A DNA stretch of 64,000 bases from Deltaproteobacteria bacterium (GTDB taxonomy: Bacteria; Bdellovibrionota_B; Oligoflexia; Oligoflexales; Bog-1112): the NCBI GenBank assembly GCA_016186945.1, contig JACPKR010000072.1:20662-84661 (forward strand). The letters run 5' to 3'. The first letter of the stretch is position 1; each line of letters opens with the position of its first letter. The notes under the pieces were generated by a model. It saw only the letters and a list, made by a program, of their open reading frames with translations, made no database searches and had not been told where the DNA came from. Positions 45,015 through 56,307 of this stretch are shown piece after piece. A program made the translations under genes and the position numbers.

Positions 45015-46109
45015 TTACAAACTATTATACAGTTCTTTCAGTTGAAAAGCAGACTCGCGCCAGGTAGGTTTTGATGAGACAAGAGTTTTTACCTTCTCAA
45101 AGAACTTGCTTGTGTATCTTAACTTACAAGCACTTATGACACCTTCAGCCCACATCTCATAGGAAGCTTCCCGATCCAAACTTATTCCACAATATTGCAC
45201 CGTTTCTCCAATACCACTCCCCGCACAATAAACAACGGGAATACCATGACCAAGAGCCTCAGATGCCGGAAGACAATGACCCTCCCAAAGACTGGGGTGG
45301 ACAAGCACGTCAGCTTGGGAATACAAAGAGTTCAAAGAGGCTGAGTCCAGATCACCTATCACCTGAAGTTTGCCAGTTGACAAAAACCCTGCGTGATTTT
45401 TTTTAAAAAACTCTCTGCCTCTTTTATCTGTTACAATGGTTAATTTCACATTCGGCAAAATTTTTAATACTTCCGGAAGAATCCATAATCGCTTGTACTT
45501 TTCCCACCTAGATACACATAATAATGAATAAAAGTCGCTAGAACTTGCTTTCCCATAATCGACAAATTGATTCTTTTCAAATCCATTTGAAATGACCGTT
45601 GTTTTTTCTGTTACCTTCGGGAATTTCTCGACTAAAGTCTCTCGTGTCCAATTAGAGACACAGACAACTCTATCAGCGATGTCGAGAATCCGCGGCAAGA
45701 GTAGTGAAAACTGTAAAAAATACGAGAAGCTTACCGTTTCTCTGGCTATCAAAGGGATAATGTCGTGGACCGTTAAAACTGTTACAACATTTTTGGGTAG
45801 TTTAACCAAAGGAAGGTTGAGATTTGAAAGGCCATGAAAAACCACTTTCTCATTGTATGGGATTTCTTTCAGCCAGTTACGCAAAGTAAAACCAGTCTGT
45901 AAATTCCAAGCCAGCTTGGTTCTTCCCAAAGGAAATGAGCATGCTAAGAGTTGGCTAGCAGGAAATCGCGAGGAATCAATTTCAGAACTCAAAATACTCG
46001 GTGAAATTCCCATTTCACGAAGTTGAGCGAACAAAGAACAGGCGTACTTGGAAACTCCAGAGTGGAAATTTTCAAGACCATACCCGTCCCAGATTAAACG
46101 AAAATTCAA
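45015..46109 (-). CDS. GT4-type glycosyltransferase
   Basis: The 364-residue protein is a family 4 glycosyltransferase. The N-terminus LNFRLIWDGYGLENFHSGVSKYA is the usual acceptor-side opening. VVCVSNWTRETL and SRWEKYKRLW follow, and the donor-binding motif is HPSLWEGHCLPASEALGHGIPVVYC with the EX7E glutamates. The sugar and acceptor are unknown; an envelope polysaccharide is likely. I place the start at a TTG (46109) that overlaps the atpC stop, because homologous proteins begin here; a longer frame from ATG 46142 would overlap atpC by 37 bases. It appears to be cotranscribed with the ATP synthase genes, which is unusual. Confidence 0.85.
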   Translation of the reverse strand: MNFRLIWDGYGLENFHSGVSKYACSLFAQLREMGISPSILSSEIDSSRFPASQLLACSFPLGRTKLAWNLQTGFTLRNWLKEIPYNEKVVFHGLSNLNLPLVKLPKNVVTVLTVHDIIPLIARETVSFSYFLQFSLLLPRILDIADRVVCVSNWTRETLVEKFPKVTEKTTVISNGFEKNQFVDYGKASSSDFYSLLCVSRWEKYKRLWILPEVLKILPNVKLTIVTDKRGREFFKKNHAGFLSTGKLQVIGDLDSASLNSLYSQADVLVHPSLWEGHCLPASEALGHGIPVVYCAGSGIGETVQYCGISLDREASYEMWAEGVISACKLRYTSKFFEKVKTLVSSKPTWRESAFQLKELYNSL

Positions 46110-46528
46110 ATCTTGCGCTCTTTCAGCTTTTCGATAAACCATATCCGGCTTCGGGCTCGTTCCAAGGCAGCTAAAGCACGATCTATATCCACAGGTTCTG
46201 TGAGGTCTCGCCGGTGCAGGCGTTCTAAAGCCCTTTTCTCAGCTGCTTCTGCACGATCACGATCTATCTCGGAAAAACTCTCAGCATCTTCCACAAGAAC
46301 GTCTGCGACATTATTGGCGACCTGCACTAAGCCGCCAGAAACATAGTAGTCTTTACGTTCTTTTTTTTCCGTATTAAAACCAAGAATGCCAGGCCTTAAA
46401 CGGGTAACGAAAGGCGCATGATTTAAACCTATCCCAATATAACCACCGTCCGCAGGAGTATGAATATGCGAAACCGAAAAAGATCCTATCAAAGCGCGAG
46501 GTGTGCATAGATTTAATTTAAAAAACAC
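46106..46528 (-). CDS. atpC: ATP synthase epsilon subunit
   Basis: The 140-residue central-stalk subunit couples rotor movement to catalysis and can inhibit ATP hydrolysis. The N-terminal beta-sandwich includes GYIGIGLNHAPFVTRLRPG and a YYVSGGLVQVANN strand. Two C-terminal helices follow (AEAAEKRALERL; DRALAALERARSRI), the inhibitory helical hairpin. It is the last ATP synthase gene of the operon, 12 bases after atpD, and its stop overlaps the likely TTG start of the glycosyltransferase. Confidence 0.93.
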   Translation of the reverse strand: MFFKLNLCTPRALIGSFSVSHIHTPADGGYIGIGLNHAPFVTRLRPGILGFNTEKKERKDYYVSGGLVQVANNVADVLVEDAESFSEIDRDRAEAAEKRALERLHRRDLTEPVDIDRALAALERARSRIWFIEKLKERKI

Positions 46529-46540
46529 AACACTTCCTAT

Positions 46541-48828
<2,288 letters not shown>

Positions 48829-48842
<14 letters not shown>

Positions 48843-50349
48843 TAGCTGCAAACTCCTTCCTGTGTTCCTGAACAGCCTGCTTTAAACTTGTTTCTACGTC
48901 CTTGAATTTAGCTCCGGCCCTTATCTTCTCAAGTGTGCCTTCATACTTTTGCTGCAAAAATTTATAGAAGTCTCTCTCCCACCTACGAATCTTACTCTTG
49001 TCAAGGTCATCTAAAAAACCATTCGTTGCTGCGTAAATTGAAGCAACCTGTAAGGCAACATCCAGTGGTTCATATTGTGCTTGCTTTAATACTTCAACCA
49101 AAACCGAACCACGTAATAAAGTCTTCTGTGTCGCTTCGTCTAGATCAGAACCAAACTGCGCAAATGCCTTCAATTCATTATATTGAGCTAGCTCAAGCCG
49201 CAGTTTGCCGGCGACTCCCTTCATGGCAGGGAGTTGAGCAGCACCGCCCACCCGGGACACTGACAAACCAACATTCATGGCCGGCCTTATCCCCGAGAAA
49301 AACAAATCCGACTCTAAAAAGATCTGCCCGTCAGTAATAGAAATTACGTTGGTAGGAATGTAAGCGGAAATATCTCCTGCTTGAGTCTCGATAATAGGAA
49401 AAGCGGTGATAGACCCCCCACCCGATTTATCGTTCAATTTGCAAGCCCTCTCCAACAGCCTGCTGTGTAAATAGAAAATATCTCCCGGAAACGCTTCCCT
49501 TCCAGGGGGACGTCTTAGAAGTAACGAAAGCTCCCGATATGCAGCAGCCTGCTTCGACAGATCGTCATAAATGATACAAACACTTTGACCATTATCACGA
49601 AAATATTCCGCCATCCGACAGCCAGAATAAGGAGCTAAAAATTGCATGGGAGCTGGGTCCAAAGCCGTCGCAGACACTACAATGCAATACTCCATCGCCC
49701 CCGCTTCTCGCAGCCTATTTACTATCTGTGCGACTGTGGAAGCTTTCTGACCAATGGCGACGTATATGCAAAGAACCCCCTTGCCCTTTTGATTGATGAT
49801 AGTATCAACAGCAATGGCTGTCTTACCCGTTTGTCGATCTCCAATGATCAACTCACGCTGTCCTCTCCCTATGGGAGTCATCGTATCAATGCATTTGATT
49901 CCTGTCTGAAGAGGCTCATTGACAGGTTTTCTCGAAATAATACCAGGAGCTTTAACTTCAACGGCACCTTTTCCTTCCGAAACGAGTTCGCCTAATCCAT
50001 CTAAAGGCTGCCCAAGAGCATCGACTACCCTACCTAGGAGATTTTTGCCTATGGGAACCGCATTGATTTCCTTAAGTCGCTTTACAGTGTCGCCTTCCTG
50101 AATTTTTAGACAAGTCCCAAGAACACAAACCCCGACGTTGTCTTCCTCAAGATTCAGTACTACACCCTTTTCTCCGCTGGAAAACTCTACTAACTCCCCT
50201 GCCATTGCTCCTTCTAACCCGTAAATCCGAGCAATTCCATCTCCTACTGTAATAACGCTGCCCGTCTCCTCCAGCTCTACTTTATCCCCAAAGTGCTTAA
50301 TCTTTTCACTGATGATTCTTGTGACCTCTTCAACTCGAATCTTTTGCAT
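48829..50349 (-). CDS. atpA: ATP synthase alpha subunit
   Basis: The 506-residue non-catalytic F1 subunit has the Walker A motif [13 protein letters not shown], the strand [16 protein letters not shown] with the [22 protein letters not shown] segment, and [10 protein letters not shown] including the arginine finger region. The N-terminal segment [15 protein letters not shown] is standard. It lies 11 bases after atpH. Length matches the usual ~505-513. Confidence 0.97.
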
Positions 50350-50360
50350 GTCCGATTTCC

Positions 50361-50894
50361 TTAAAATTTAGCGATCATTCTGTCGATTTTGGTCCTCAAA
50401 CTCTGATCCAGTCGAAAATTTCCAACCTTAACAACAAACCCACCCAGAATCGAGGAATCTACCTTTGATTTCAATATGATTTTTTTCTTAAATAGCGATT
50501 CCAGCGTTGACGTCAAGTTTTGTTGCAAGGTTGTACTAAGCTCGCGTGCCATAAACACATTTGCAATTACTTCATTGCGAGATTCCAACACCAAACTGTC
50601 ATATGAATCCGCAATCCTCGGAAATTCCTGAACACGACCAGCATATAAAACCGCCTTTACCAAATTCCGAAACTGCATGTCCGCGCCTGATTCGTCTAAG
50701 GCCAAACTAAGTAAATCCGATTTTAATCGCTCCGGCATGATCGGACTCTTCAGAATCTGAAGAGCTTCCGGGATTTCAAACAATTTCTTGATCGCCAAAA
50801 ATACTTTTTGATATTTATCTGCTTTTTCAACACTCGTGACCTTCAATAAAGATCTTGCATAACGAGATGCAATTAGGTTTGATCCTTTTCCCAT
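50361..50894 (-). CDS. atpH: ATP synthase delta subunit
   Basis: The 177-residue protein links F1 to the peripheral stalk. Its N-terminal helical domain starts [14 protein letters not shown], the usual AtpH opening. The C-terminal domain ends with [31 protein letters not shown], the conserved GGxxxxxGxxxxDxS pattern. The ATG at 50894 shares a base with the b-subunit TGA and is preceded by GGGGGA, so translation is probably coupled. Confidence 0.93.
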   Translation of the reverse strand: MGKGSNLIASRYARSLLKVTSVEKADKYQKVFLAIKKLFEIPEALQILKSPIMPERLKSDLLSLALDESGADMQFRNLVKAVLYAGRVQEFPRIADSYDSLVLESRNEVIANVFMARELSTTLQQNLTSTLESLFKKKIILKSKVDSSILGGFVVKVGNFRLDQSLRTKIDRMIAKF

Positions 50895-51394
50895 CAGGTC
50901 CCCCTCACCTCTTCCCATTCGCTCAGTTCAGCAATTTTTAAAGATGAGAAAATTTCATCCTGTTTTTCCGTAAATTCACTTTGTAACCTGCTTACTAAAA
51001 CCTCTTTTGCTGTCTTGGCGATTTCCTCTTTGAGCCTTTGACGCAAAAAAAGAACTTCGGCGTCTCCGCTTCTCTTAGCGTCCTCAAGCATCTGCTGAGC
51101 GATCAGTCTTCCTTTCCCGATAATTACTGATGCCTCTTTCTTGGCTTCCGCAATCGCATTTTTTTTCAGATTCTCGATCTCGGCGTCCAAATTTTCCAAG
51201 CGTCTTTGAACATCCTCAAGCCGAGATTCTGCCTCCTTTTTAGCAGCCAAAGCCTTAGCTCGAAAGCTCTCGAAGGAGTCATTTCGCTTCCGCGCTAATT
51301 CCCTTAAAGGGTTTTTCGCAAAATAAACTAATATCGCCACGAACACTAAAAAATTTAGATACGGCAAGAACATATCGCCAAACCAGTTTCCCAC
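50894..51394 (-). CDS. atpF: ATP synthase b subunit
   Basis: The 166-residue peripheral-stalk protein has one N-terminal membrane helix (LPYLNFLVFVAILVYFA) followed by a long charged coiled coil (KEAESRLEDVQRRLENLDAEIENL) reaching F1. It is the second of two b-type genes; the preceding one encodes b'. Two different b genes occur in alpha- and deltaproteobacteria, cyanobacteria and chloroplasts, where b and b' form a heterodimer. Confidence 0.92.
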   Translation of the reverse strand: MGNWFGDMFLPYLNFLVFVAILVYFAKNPLRELARKRNDSFESFRAKALAAKKEAESRLEDVQRRLENLDAEIENLKKNAIAEAKKEASVIIGKGRLIAQQMLEDAKRSGDAEVLFLRQRLKEEIAKTAKEVLVSRLQSEFTEKQDEIFSSLKIAELSEWEEVRGT

Positions 51395-51397
51395 TTT

Positions 51398-51829
51398 TTA
51401 CCTCAAAAGATCGGCATAGATCTGACCCATCAACCCAACAGTATTCTGTCTGATTTTCCCCTTTTCCTCTTCAAAGTTACGAGCAAGCTCAGCTCGCATT
51501 TCACTGAGCAGTTTCTCCACTTCCTTTTGTGCTGTGCTAATGTTCTGCTCTTTTTCTTTTTTTGCCATTAAAATATGATTATCCCTGTCTTGCCGCACAT
51601 CGTCACTGACTGACTTTAGTCGCTTCTCTACTTCGAGCAAGTTCACTGATAGTTCTTGTTCCATTTGCCTGGCACCATGTTCAGCGTCAATAGTCTGTTG
51701 CTCCCTAGCCGTCTTCAACTGCAAAAACGGCTCTATCATCATTTTTTTTACAACGTAAATATTAGAAAGAAAGATAACGGTGTGAGTTGCCATTGACTGC
51801 GGGTCGGGAATCAAATTTAGCCCTGACAA
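51398..51829 (-). CDS. ATP synthase b' subunit
   Basis: The 143-residue protein has an N-terminal hydrophobic segment (PQSMATHTVIFLSNIYVVKKMM), followed by KPFLQLK-like residues (IEPFLQLKTAREQQT) and a coiled coil to the end (VEKRLKSVSDDVRQDRD; EKEQNISTAQKEVEKLLSEM). Size, topology and position directly before atpF identify it as b', though the membrane segment is less hydrophobic than usual. The start is TTG with GGAGG four bases upstream. It lies 87 bases downstream of parB in the same direction. Confidence 0.82.
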   Translation of the reverse strand: MSGLNLIPDPQSMATHTVIFLSNIYVVKKMMIEPFLQLKTAREQQTIDAEHGARQMEQELSVNLLEVEKRLKSVSDDVRQDRDNHILMAKKEKEQNISTAQKEVEKLLSEMRAELARNFEEEKGKIRQNTVGLMGQIYADLLR

Positions 51830-51916
51830 GATGCCTCCATCACTTTCGCATAGGATAAGCCAAGGAATTCAGAAATTGATATATTAATTCTTCCAAAGAG
51901 ACAAGACGAGAGTTAT

Positions 51917-52717
51917 CTAAATACGGCATCCCATGGCGTCCAAAATTCGTTCAAATTCAGACGGAGAAAAATAGTAAATTTCTATCCTTCCGTTTTTTCC
52001 TCTCCCTTTTATCTTCACTTTGGTACGCAAAAGTGTGCGAAGAGTATCGGCTACATAGTCCAAGTTGGGATCCTGACGCAACGTATCCTTACCACTTTGC
52101 TCCCTCAGCTTCTTACACAATTCCTCCGCGTCCCTAACATTTAATCCGTTGTTGAGAATCTTATCTCTTGCTTCCAACATTCGCTTTTTATCACCCGCTC
52201 CCGCTATCGCACGAGCATGACCACCGGACAATCGCCCTGTGATGACATCTAATTGGATCTCCCTCGGCAACGTCAGAAGTCTAAGGGCATGCGTGATCGA
52301 TGGCCGCTCTTTCCCAACTCTCAAGGCACACTCTTCTTGAGTATAACCAAACTGATCTATCAAACATTTGTATGCCTCAGCCTCCTCAATGGCATTCAAA
52401 TTCCGCCGCTGGATGTTCTCAATGAGTGCCAGCCGCAGTTGGTCATCTGACTTGAGATCGTCTCTGAAAACGACGGGTACAGATTCCAACCCGGCAATTT
52501 TTGCCGCCCGCAGTCGGCGTTCTCCTGCGACAAGAACATACCTACCTGGATTGGCTTTGTTTTTTGAAACAACCAGCGGTTGCAAGACACCATCCTGCGT
52601 CAAGCTTCTCGCCAGCTCAAGTAGGTACTTTTCACTAAAGCCCTTTCTCGGCTGCCAGGGATTGGGGTCAATAAGTTCAACAGGAATTTGGTTGGATCGA
52701 CCTTCAATGGACTCCAT
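51917..52717 (-). CDS. parB: chromosome partitioning protein ParB
   Basis: The 266-residue CTPase/DNA clamp protein loads on parS sites near the origin. The N-terminal CTP-binding domain holds DPNPWQPRK and the GERRLRAA box. ENIQRRNLNAIEEAEAY follows, and the helix-turn-helix domain reads YTQEECALRVGKERPSITHALRLL. The C-terminal dimerisation domain is short and basic. The ATG has AAAGGTGG upstream. parA, its usual upstream partner, is not in the window; instead atpE and atpB precede it, and the b' gene follows. Position next to oriC is as expected. Confidence 0.95.
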   Translation of the reverse strand: MESIEGRSNQIPVELIDPNPWQPRKGFSEKYLLELARSLTQDGVLQPLVVSKNKANPGRYVLVAGERRLRAAKIAGLESVPVVFRDDLKSDDQLRLALIENIQRRNLNAIEEAEAYKCLIDQFGYTQEECALRVGKERPSITHALRLLTLPREIQLDVITGRLSGGHARAIAGAGDKKRMLEARDKILNNGLNVRDAEELCKKLREQSGKDTLRQDPNLDYVADTLRTLLRTKVKIKGRGKNGRIEIYYFSPSEFERILDAMGCRI

Positions 52718-52844
52718 ACGCCACCTTTCAAAATTTCGTGGGACCGATCTACTTGATATCTAATTAAGCCATTAATGGAACGGTCAGCCAAGCGACATCT
52801 ATGGGGAGGCGGGAGAAAATTTTCCCCCTTAAGATAGGTTCGTT

Positions 52845-52860
52845 TGTGCCACGGGAAACT
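52845..52860. promoter_or_regulatory. degenerate parS-like site
   Basis: TGTGCCACGGGAAACT matches 12 of 16 bases of the parS consensus TGTTTCACGTGAAACA, including the CACG core and GAAAC. It lies between atpE and parB, about 130 bases before the parB start. No better parS was noticed in the window. Confidence 0.3.
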
Positions 52861-52888
52861 TCGGGGTTATCCACCCGAGGGAAGAAAA

Positions 52889-53200
52889 CTAACCGACAAG
52901 CATGAGGGCTACGATGAAACTGAGAAGGGCTTGGAATTCCATGAAGGCAAGCGCGATAATAAGAGGAACAAAAACATCGCCCCTTGAAGTCGGATTTCGC
53001 GCAATCCCTTCCATGGCCGCACTGGAAGCACGCCCCTGACCTGTAGCGGCGCCAAAAGTACCCAAGCCAATAGCAATCGCTGCTCCAAGTTTAGCCAAGC
53101 CTACCCAAGACTCATTACCGGTCGTGCTTGCCTCTGCAAGAGCAATCGAACTGGCTGAAAGGCCCGCCATTACCAAACTACTCGCAAGATATTTCCTCAT
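52889..53200 (-). CDS. atpE: ATP synthase c subunit (with N-terminal leader)
   Basis: The 103-residue proteolipid forms the rotor ring. A signal-like leader (MRKYLASSLVMAGLSASSIALA) makes it longer than the common 70-90 residues. Helix 1 has GTFGAATGQG, and the polar loop is ARNP before helix 2. The ion-carrying carboxylate is E88 in FMEFQALLSF. Gln55 aligns with the Gln of Na+-type rings, but the residues after the glutamate are Phe-Gln rather than the Ser-Thr of known Na+ rings, so H+ coupling is more likely. It follows atpB by 21 bases; parB comes next in the same direction. Confidence 0.93.
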   Translation of the reverse strand: MRKYLASSLVMAGLSASSIALAEASTTGNESWVGLAKLGAAIAIGLGTFGAATGQGRASSAAMEGIARNPTSRGDVFVPLIIALAFMEFQALLSFIVALMLVG

Positions 53201-53221
53201 AACTCCATCCTCTCCTTTGAA

Positions 53222-54007
53222 TCAATGATCATGAGAAACAGCCATATTGATATAGATGCTCGTGAGCATCGTAAATACGAAACTTTGAATGACTGCTACT
53301 AGCAACCCAAAAAATAGCAGAAATGACGGGACTAAGAAAGGCACTAACCCACTAAAGATACCGAGCAAGAGGTGGTCACCGAAAATATTTGCGGTTAACC
53401 GAAAAGACAAAGACAGGGGGCGAGCAAGATGGCTAATGGTCTCCAAAATGAGAAATAGTGGAGCCAGGACCAAAAATGGGCCTGTAAATTGCTTAATATA
53501 ATCTCCGCCATGCTCTTTAAGACCCGCCCAGTTATAACTTAGAAAGACAATTATCCCCATCACAAGATTCGAGCTGAAATTTTCTGTAGGAGGAGGGAAC
53601 CCAGGAAAAAGGCCTATTAAATTGCTGACCAATATAAAAACAAACAATCCAGAGATCAGGGGAAGGTAGCTTTTATAGAATTTTCCGCATTGCTCGTGAG
53701 TAAGGTCATGGAGGAATGAAATGACAAGCTCAATGGCTGTTAAAAGTGAAAAACGACTATCTGGAGCAATGTTATTAGCTTGTACCCGTGCGTTAACGGC
53801 TCCTCTGAAATAAATTCCGAGGGTTAAACAGGCAACGAGAGTGAGAAGCGCAGCAACGACGGAAGCCAAATCCTCTCTGACTCCAATGGCTTTCAGTAAC
53901 GACTTATAGATATTTAGACTGGACTCGCCAACGTCGCTAGCTTGGGTAGTTTCTGCGAATAGGTACAGACCCGATAACCAAAAAGCTTTTTTTATCATTT
54001 CTACCAC
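53222..54007 (-). CDS. atpB: ATP synthase a subunit
   Basis: The 261-residue membrane stator subunit forms the ion half-channels. It has the signature ARPLSLSFRLTANIFGDHLLL, where R203 is the essential arginine facing the c-ring, and the conserved strand VSNLIGLFPG. Five to six membrane segments can be traced. The N-terminus has an extra hydrophobic, signal-like stretch (AFWLSGLYLFAETTQA). It lies between the AtpI-like gene and atpE. Confidence 0.95.
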   Translation of the reverse strand: MVEMIKKAFWLSGLYLFAETTQASDVGESSLNIYKSLLKAIGVREDLASVVAALLTLVACLTLGIYFRGAVNARVQANNIAPDSRFSLLTAIELVISFLHDLTHEQCGKFYKSYLPLISGLFVFILVSNLIGLFPGFPPPTENFSSNLVMGIIVFLSYNWAGLKEHGGDYIKQFTGPFLVLAPLFLILETISHLARPLSLSFRLTANIFGDHLLLGIFSGLVPFLVPSFLLFFGLLVAVIQSFVFTMLTSIYINMAVSHDH

Positions 54008-54051
54008 TCCGCAAGTATGATCGCGGTATCTTCAACCCGGCCTACAGCCGA

Positions 54052-54417
54052 CTATTTGCTTAATAACACTTCTCTTTGCCCACTGGAAAGCAGCATTAAT
54101 ACAACGTTCAACGCCAGACCTACTGCTGCCCCAATTACAACCAACAACGGATCAAATTCAAGGAATTTCAATCCGACATAAATGAGAGCTAAAAGGTTAA
54201 TTATCTTAATAAAGATTGCAAGGAAAAGAATTGATCGCCGTCCAAAAAATTTTCGCCCGCTGAAAAAACGGCTATAGGCAGCTATCAAAAGCAGAAAAGT
54301 GTTGATAGAGAATATCAGGCTCCCGAATATCAAAGCTGCGACTTTCGGAGAATCCCATGTCAGTATTTGCCCCGCTGTCAAAATGAATAAAAAAAAGACA
54401 AATCGTTTGAGCAGCAT
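54052..54417 (-). CDS. atpI: AtpI-like ATP synthase assembly protein
   Basis: This 121-residue protein has four predicted membrane helices (FVFFLFILTAGQIL; VAALIFGSLIFSINTFLLLIAAY; ILFLAIFIKIINLLALIYVG; LLVVIGAAVGLALNVVLML). The hydropathy, size and position just before atpB are those of the ATP synthase protein I family, which assists c-ring or Mg2+-dependent assembly. Sequence motifs are weak, so the symbol rests largely on context. Confidence 0.65.
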   Translation of the reverse strand: MLLKRFVFFLFILTAGQILTWDSPKVAALIFGSLIFSINTFLLLIAAYSRFFSGRKFFGRRSILFLAIFIKIINLLALIYVGLKFLEFDPLLVVIGAAVGLALNVVLMLLSSGQREVLLSK

Positions 54418-54427
54418 TTTTTCAACC

Positions 54428-54661
54428 TTACTTCTTATTTTTCATATCTCTTTCGATCTGTAGTAACCTACGCATGACCACATAATAGGTATGGCTTACG
54501 GCGACGATGCAAAGAGGCCAGATAATATACCCCCAGGAAAAGGATTGCGGATAGTGTTCTTCCAAAATTGGCACAAAAAAGTAAGCTGCCAAAATAAAAG
54601 CAACTGCTTGGGTATTGGCTGCCAAAAAATATGCGAATGCCTTAACTATCTCGCGATTCAA
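54428..54661 (-). CDS. AtpZ-like small membrane protein (atp operon leader)
   Basis: The 77-residue protein has two membrane helices (AVAFILAAYFFVPILEE; YIIWPLCIVAVSHTYYVVM) and a basic tail (QIERDMKNKK). Two-helix proteins of this size commonly precede atpI in atp operons as AtpZ, an AtpI partner. The assignment is by topology and place only. The start appears to be TTG with no strong ribosome site. It is divergent from dnaA, and a 158-base gap between them must hold both promoters. Confidence 0.5.
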   Translation of the reverse strand: MNREIVKAFAYFLAANTQAVAFILAAYFFVPILEEHYPQSFSWGYIIWPLCIVAVSHTYYVVMRRLLQIERDMKNKK

Positions 54662-54776
54662 GGTTTTCTAGCCCTTCTTAATGTCTTGCACCCAATCTCT
54701 TCGGATGTTAATTTCAGTTCATCTAGAGCCTTTACTCTCAAATACAACAAATCGTCTACAAACAAACAGCTATTCT

Positions 54777-54782
54777 ATAATG
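54777..54782 (+). promoter_or_regulatory. -10 element of a probable dnaA promoter
   Basis: A perfect TATAAT lies 38 bases before the dnaA ATG in the atp-dnaA intergenic region. No good -35 hexamer is present at the usual distance. Confidence 0.4.
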
Positions 54783-54819
54783 TAGCGGTGGTTTTATCTT
54801 GCGCTGAATTACTCTCATT

Positions 54820-56307
54820 ATGGCGACAGAATTGTTCACTAAAGAAAATCATGATCCAGTTTCTTCTGGTGAAGTTCTTATCACCAAAGAAACGGTCGTC
54901 CAACCATCTTCTGATGCAAGCAAGGTCTGGGAGTATATACGAAATGAGATCAGGTCTCACATAGACGATCATCAGTATATTAAATTCATTCATCCTGTGA
55001 AAGTACTCCCTAGCAACAAAGATGAACTTGTTTTAGTTGTACCTTCAATGAATTTCTATCAAATCCTCCTAAATGATTTTTTGGAACTAATTGAGCGATG
55101 TAAAAACAGACTCGGATTCGAACATCTATCTATCATTATCGATTTGGAAGGAAACAAAGAATCGAATTCATCTCAAAACGCGCTTCAACCTTCGAAAGGA
55201 TCAGAAAACGAAGTCCCGTCAGACGAAATTGCGGATACTGATCTTCTCTTTTCAGAAACTTTATCTAGAAAAACAAGACTAAATCCAAACTATTGCTTTG
55301 AAACTTATGTTCGGGGTCCTTCCAATCAGTTTGCGTTAGCGGCCTGCAACAGTGTAGCGGATCATCCTGGTTCGTCCTACAACCCTTTATTTATCTTTGG
55401 TGCAACAGGTTTGGGAAAAACGCATCTCTTGCATGCAGTTGGTAACAAAATTGCAAAGCAACACCCAGAGAAGACAATAACCTACATTAGCAGCGAAAGG
55501 TTCATGAATGAACTTATTTATTGCCTGCGGCACAATAAGATAATTGATTTCCGTCAAAAATATCGTCTATGTGACCTTTTCCTGATGGATGATATTCAGT
55601 TTATTTCTGGAAACAAAACCGCAACCCAAGAGGAGTTCTTTCATACTTTCAACACACTCTATGAGAGGAAAAAGCAAATAATCATTACCTCTGATCTTTT
55701 TCCTCAAGACATTCCTGACATAGAAGAGAGGCTGCGCAATCGATTCCAATGGGGCCTCATAGCCGATATTCAGCCACCAGAGATTGAACATCGAATTGCC
55801 ATTTTGTATTCGAAAGCGCACCAGCTGGGGATAACTCTCAGTGCGGAAGTTGCTGAATATATCGCTGGAATAGTAAAGAGAAATGTTCGAGAACTTGAAG
55901 GGGCATTGCACAGATTGGCTGCATTTGCGGCTCTTCAAGGGCGGGTGCTTAACATGCATCTAGCGATTGAAACCTTTTCGAACATGGTAAGGGTGGATGA
56001 GCAGTCAAAACCAGAAATGATCATGGACGCTGTTCAAAAAGCTGTTGCCGAGCATTTTCAAATAAAGGTTTCTGATCTTCGATCACGACGTAGGCAGAAA
56101 GCTTTTACATTACCAAGACAAGTTGCTATGTACTTGTGTCGGCAATTCGCCAACATGTCTTTCACTGAAATTGGGGAAAGATTTGGCGGCAAAGATCATT
56201 CGACGGTAATGCATGCCGTGCGCAAAATAACTCTTGAAAGAAAGCGTAGTACCGGTCTTACGGGACATCTCGAAGCACTTGAAAGATGTTTAGGTCGAAT
56301 CAAATAA
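54820..56307 (+). CDS. dnaA: chromosomal replication initiator DnaA
   Basis: The 495-residue initiator binds DnaA boxes at oriC and unwinds it. Domain I occupies about 1-100 and domain II is a poorly conserved linker. The AAA+ core begins NPNYCFETYVRGPSNQFA, with Walker A GATGLGKT at 194-201 and Walker B LFLMDDIQF. Domain IV ends with the DNA-binding signature FGGKDHSTVMHAV. No clear ribosome site precedes the ATG at 54820, which may limit translation. The origin lies directly downstream. Confidence 0.97.
   Translation: MATELFTKENHDPVSSGEVLITKETVVQPSSDASKVWEYIRNEIRSHIDDHQYIKFIHPVKVLPSNKDELVLVVPSMNFYQILLNDFLELIERCKNRLGFEHLSIIIDLEGNKESNSSQNALQPSKGSENEVPSDEIADTDLLFSETLSRKTRLNPNYCFETYVRGPSNQFALAACNSVADHPGSSYNPLFIFGATGLGKTHLLHAVGNKIAKQHPEKTITYISSERFMNELIYCLRHNKIIDFRQKYRLCDLFLMDDIQFISGNKTATQEEFFHTFNTLYERKKQIIITSDLFPQDIPDIEERLRNRFQWGLIADIQPPEIEHRIAILYSKAHQLGITLSAEVAEYIAGIVKRNVRELEGALHRLAAFAALQGRVLNMHLAIETFSNMVRVDEQSKPEMIMDAVQKAVAEHFQIKVSDLRSRRRQKAFTLPRQVAMYLCRQFANMSFTEIGERFGGKDHSTVMHAVRKITLERKRSTGLTGHLEALERCLGRIK

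Noticed and set aside
46113-46346. 77-codon plus-strand ORF opposite atpC
   Set aside because: It is Arg/Ser-rich and antisense to the alanine/glutamate helices of the epsilon subunit.
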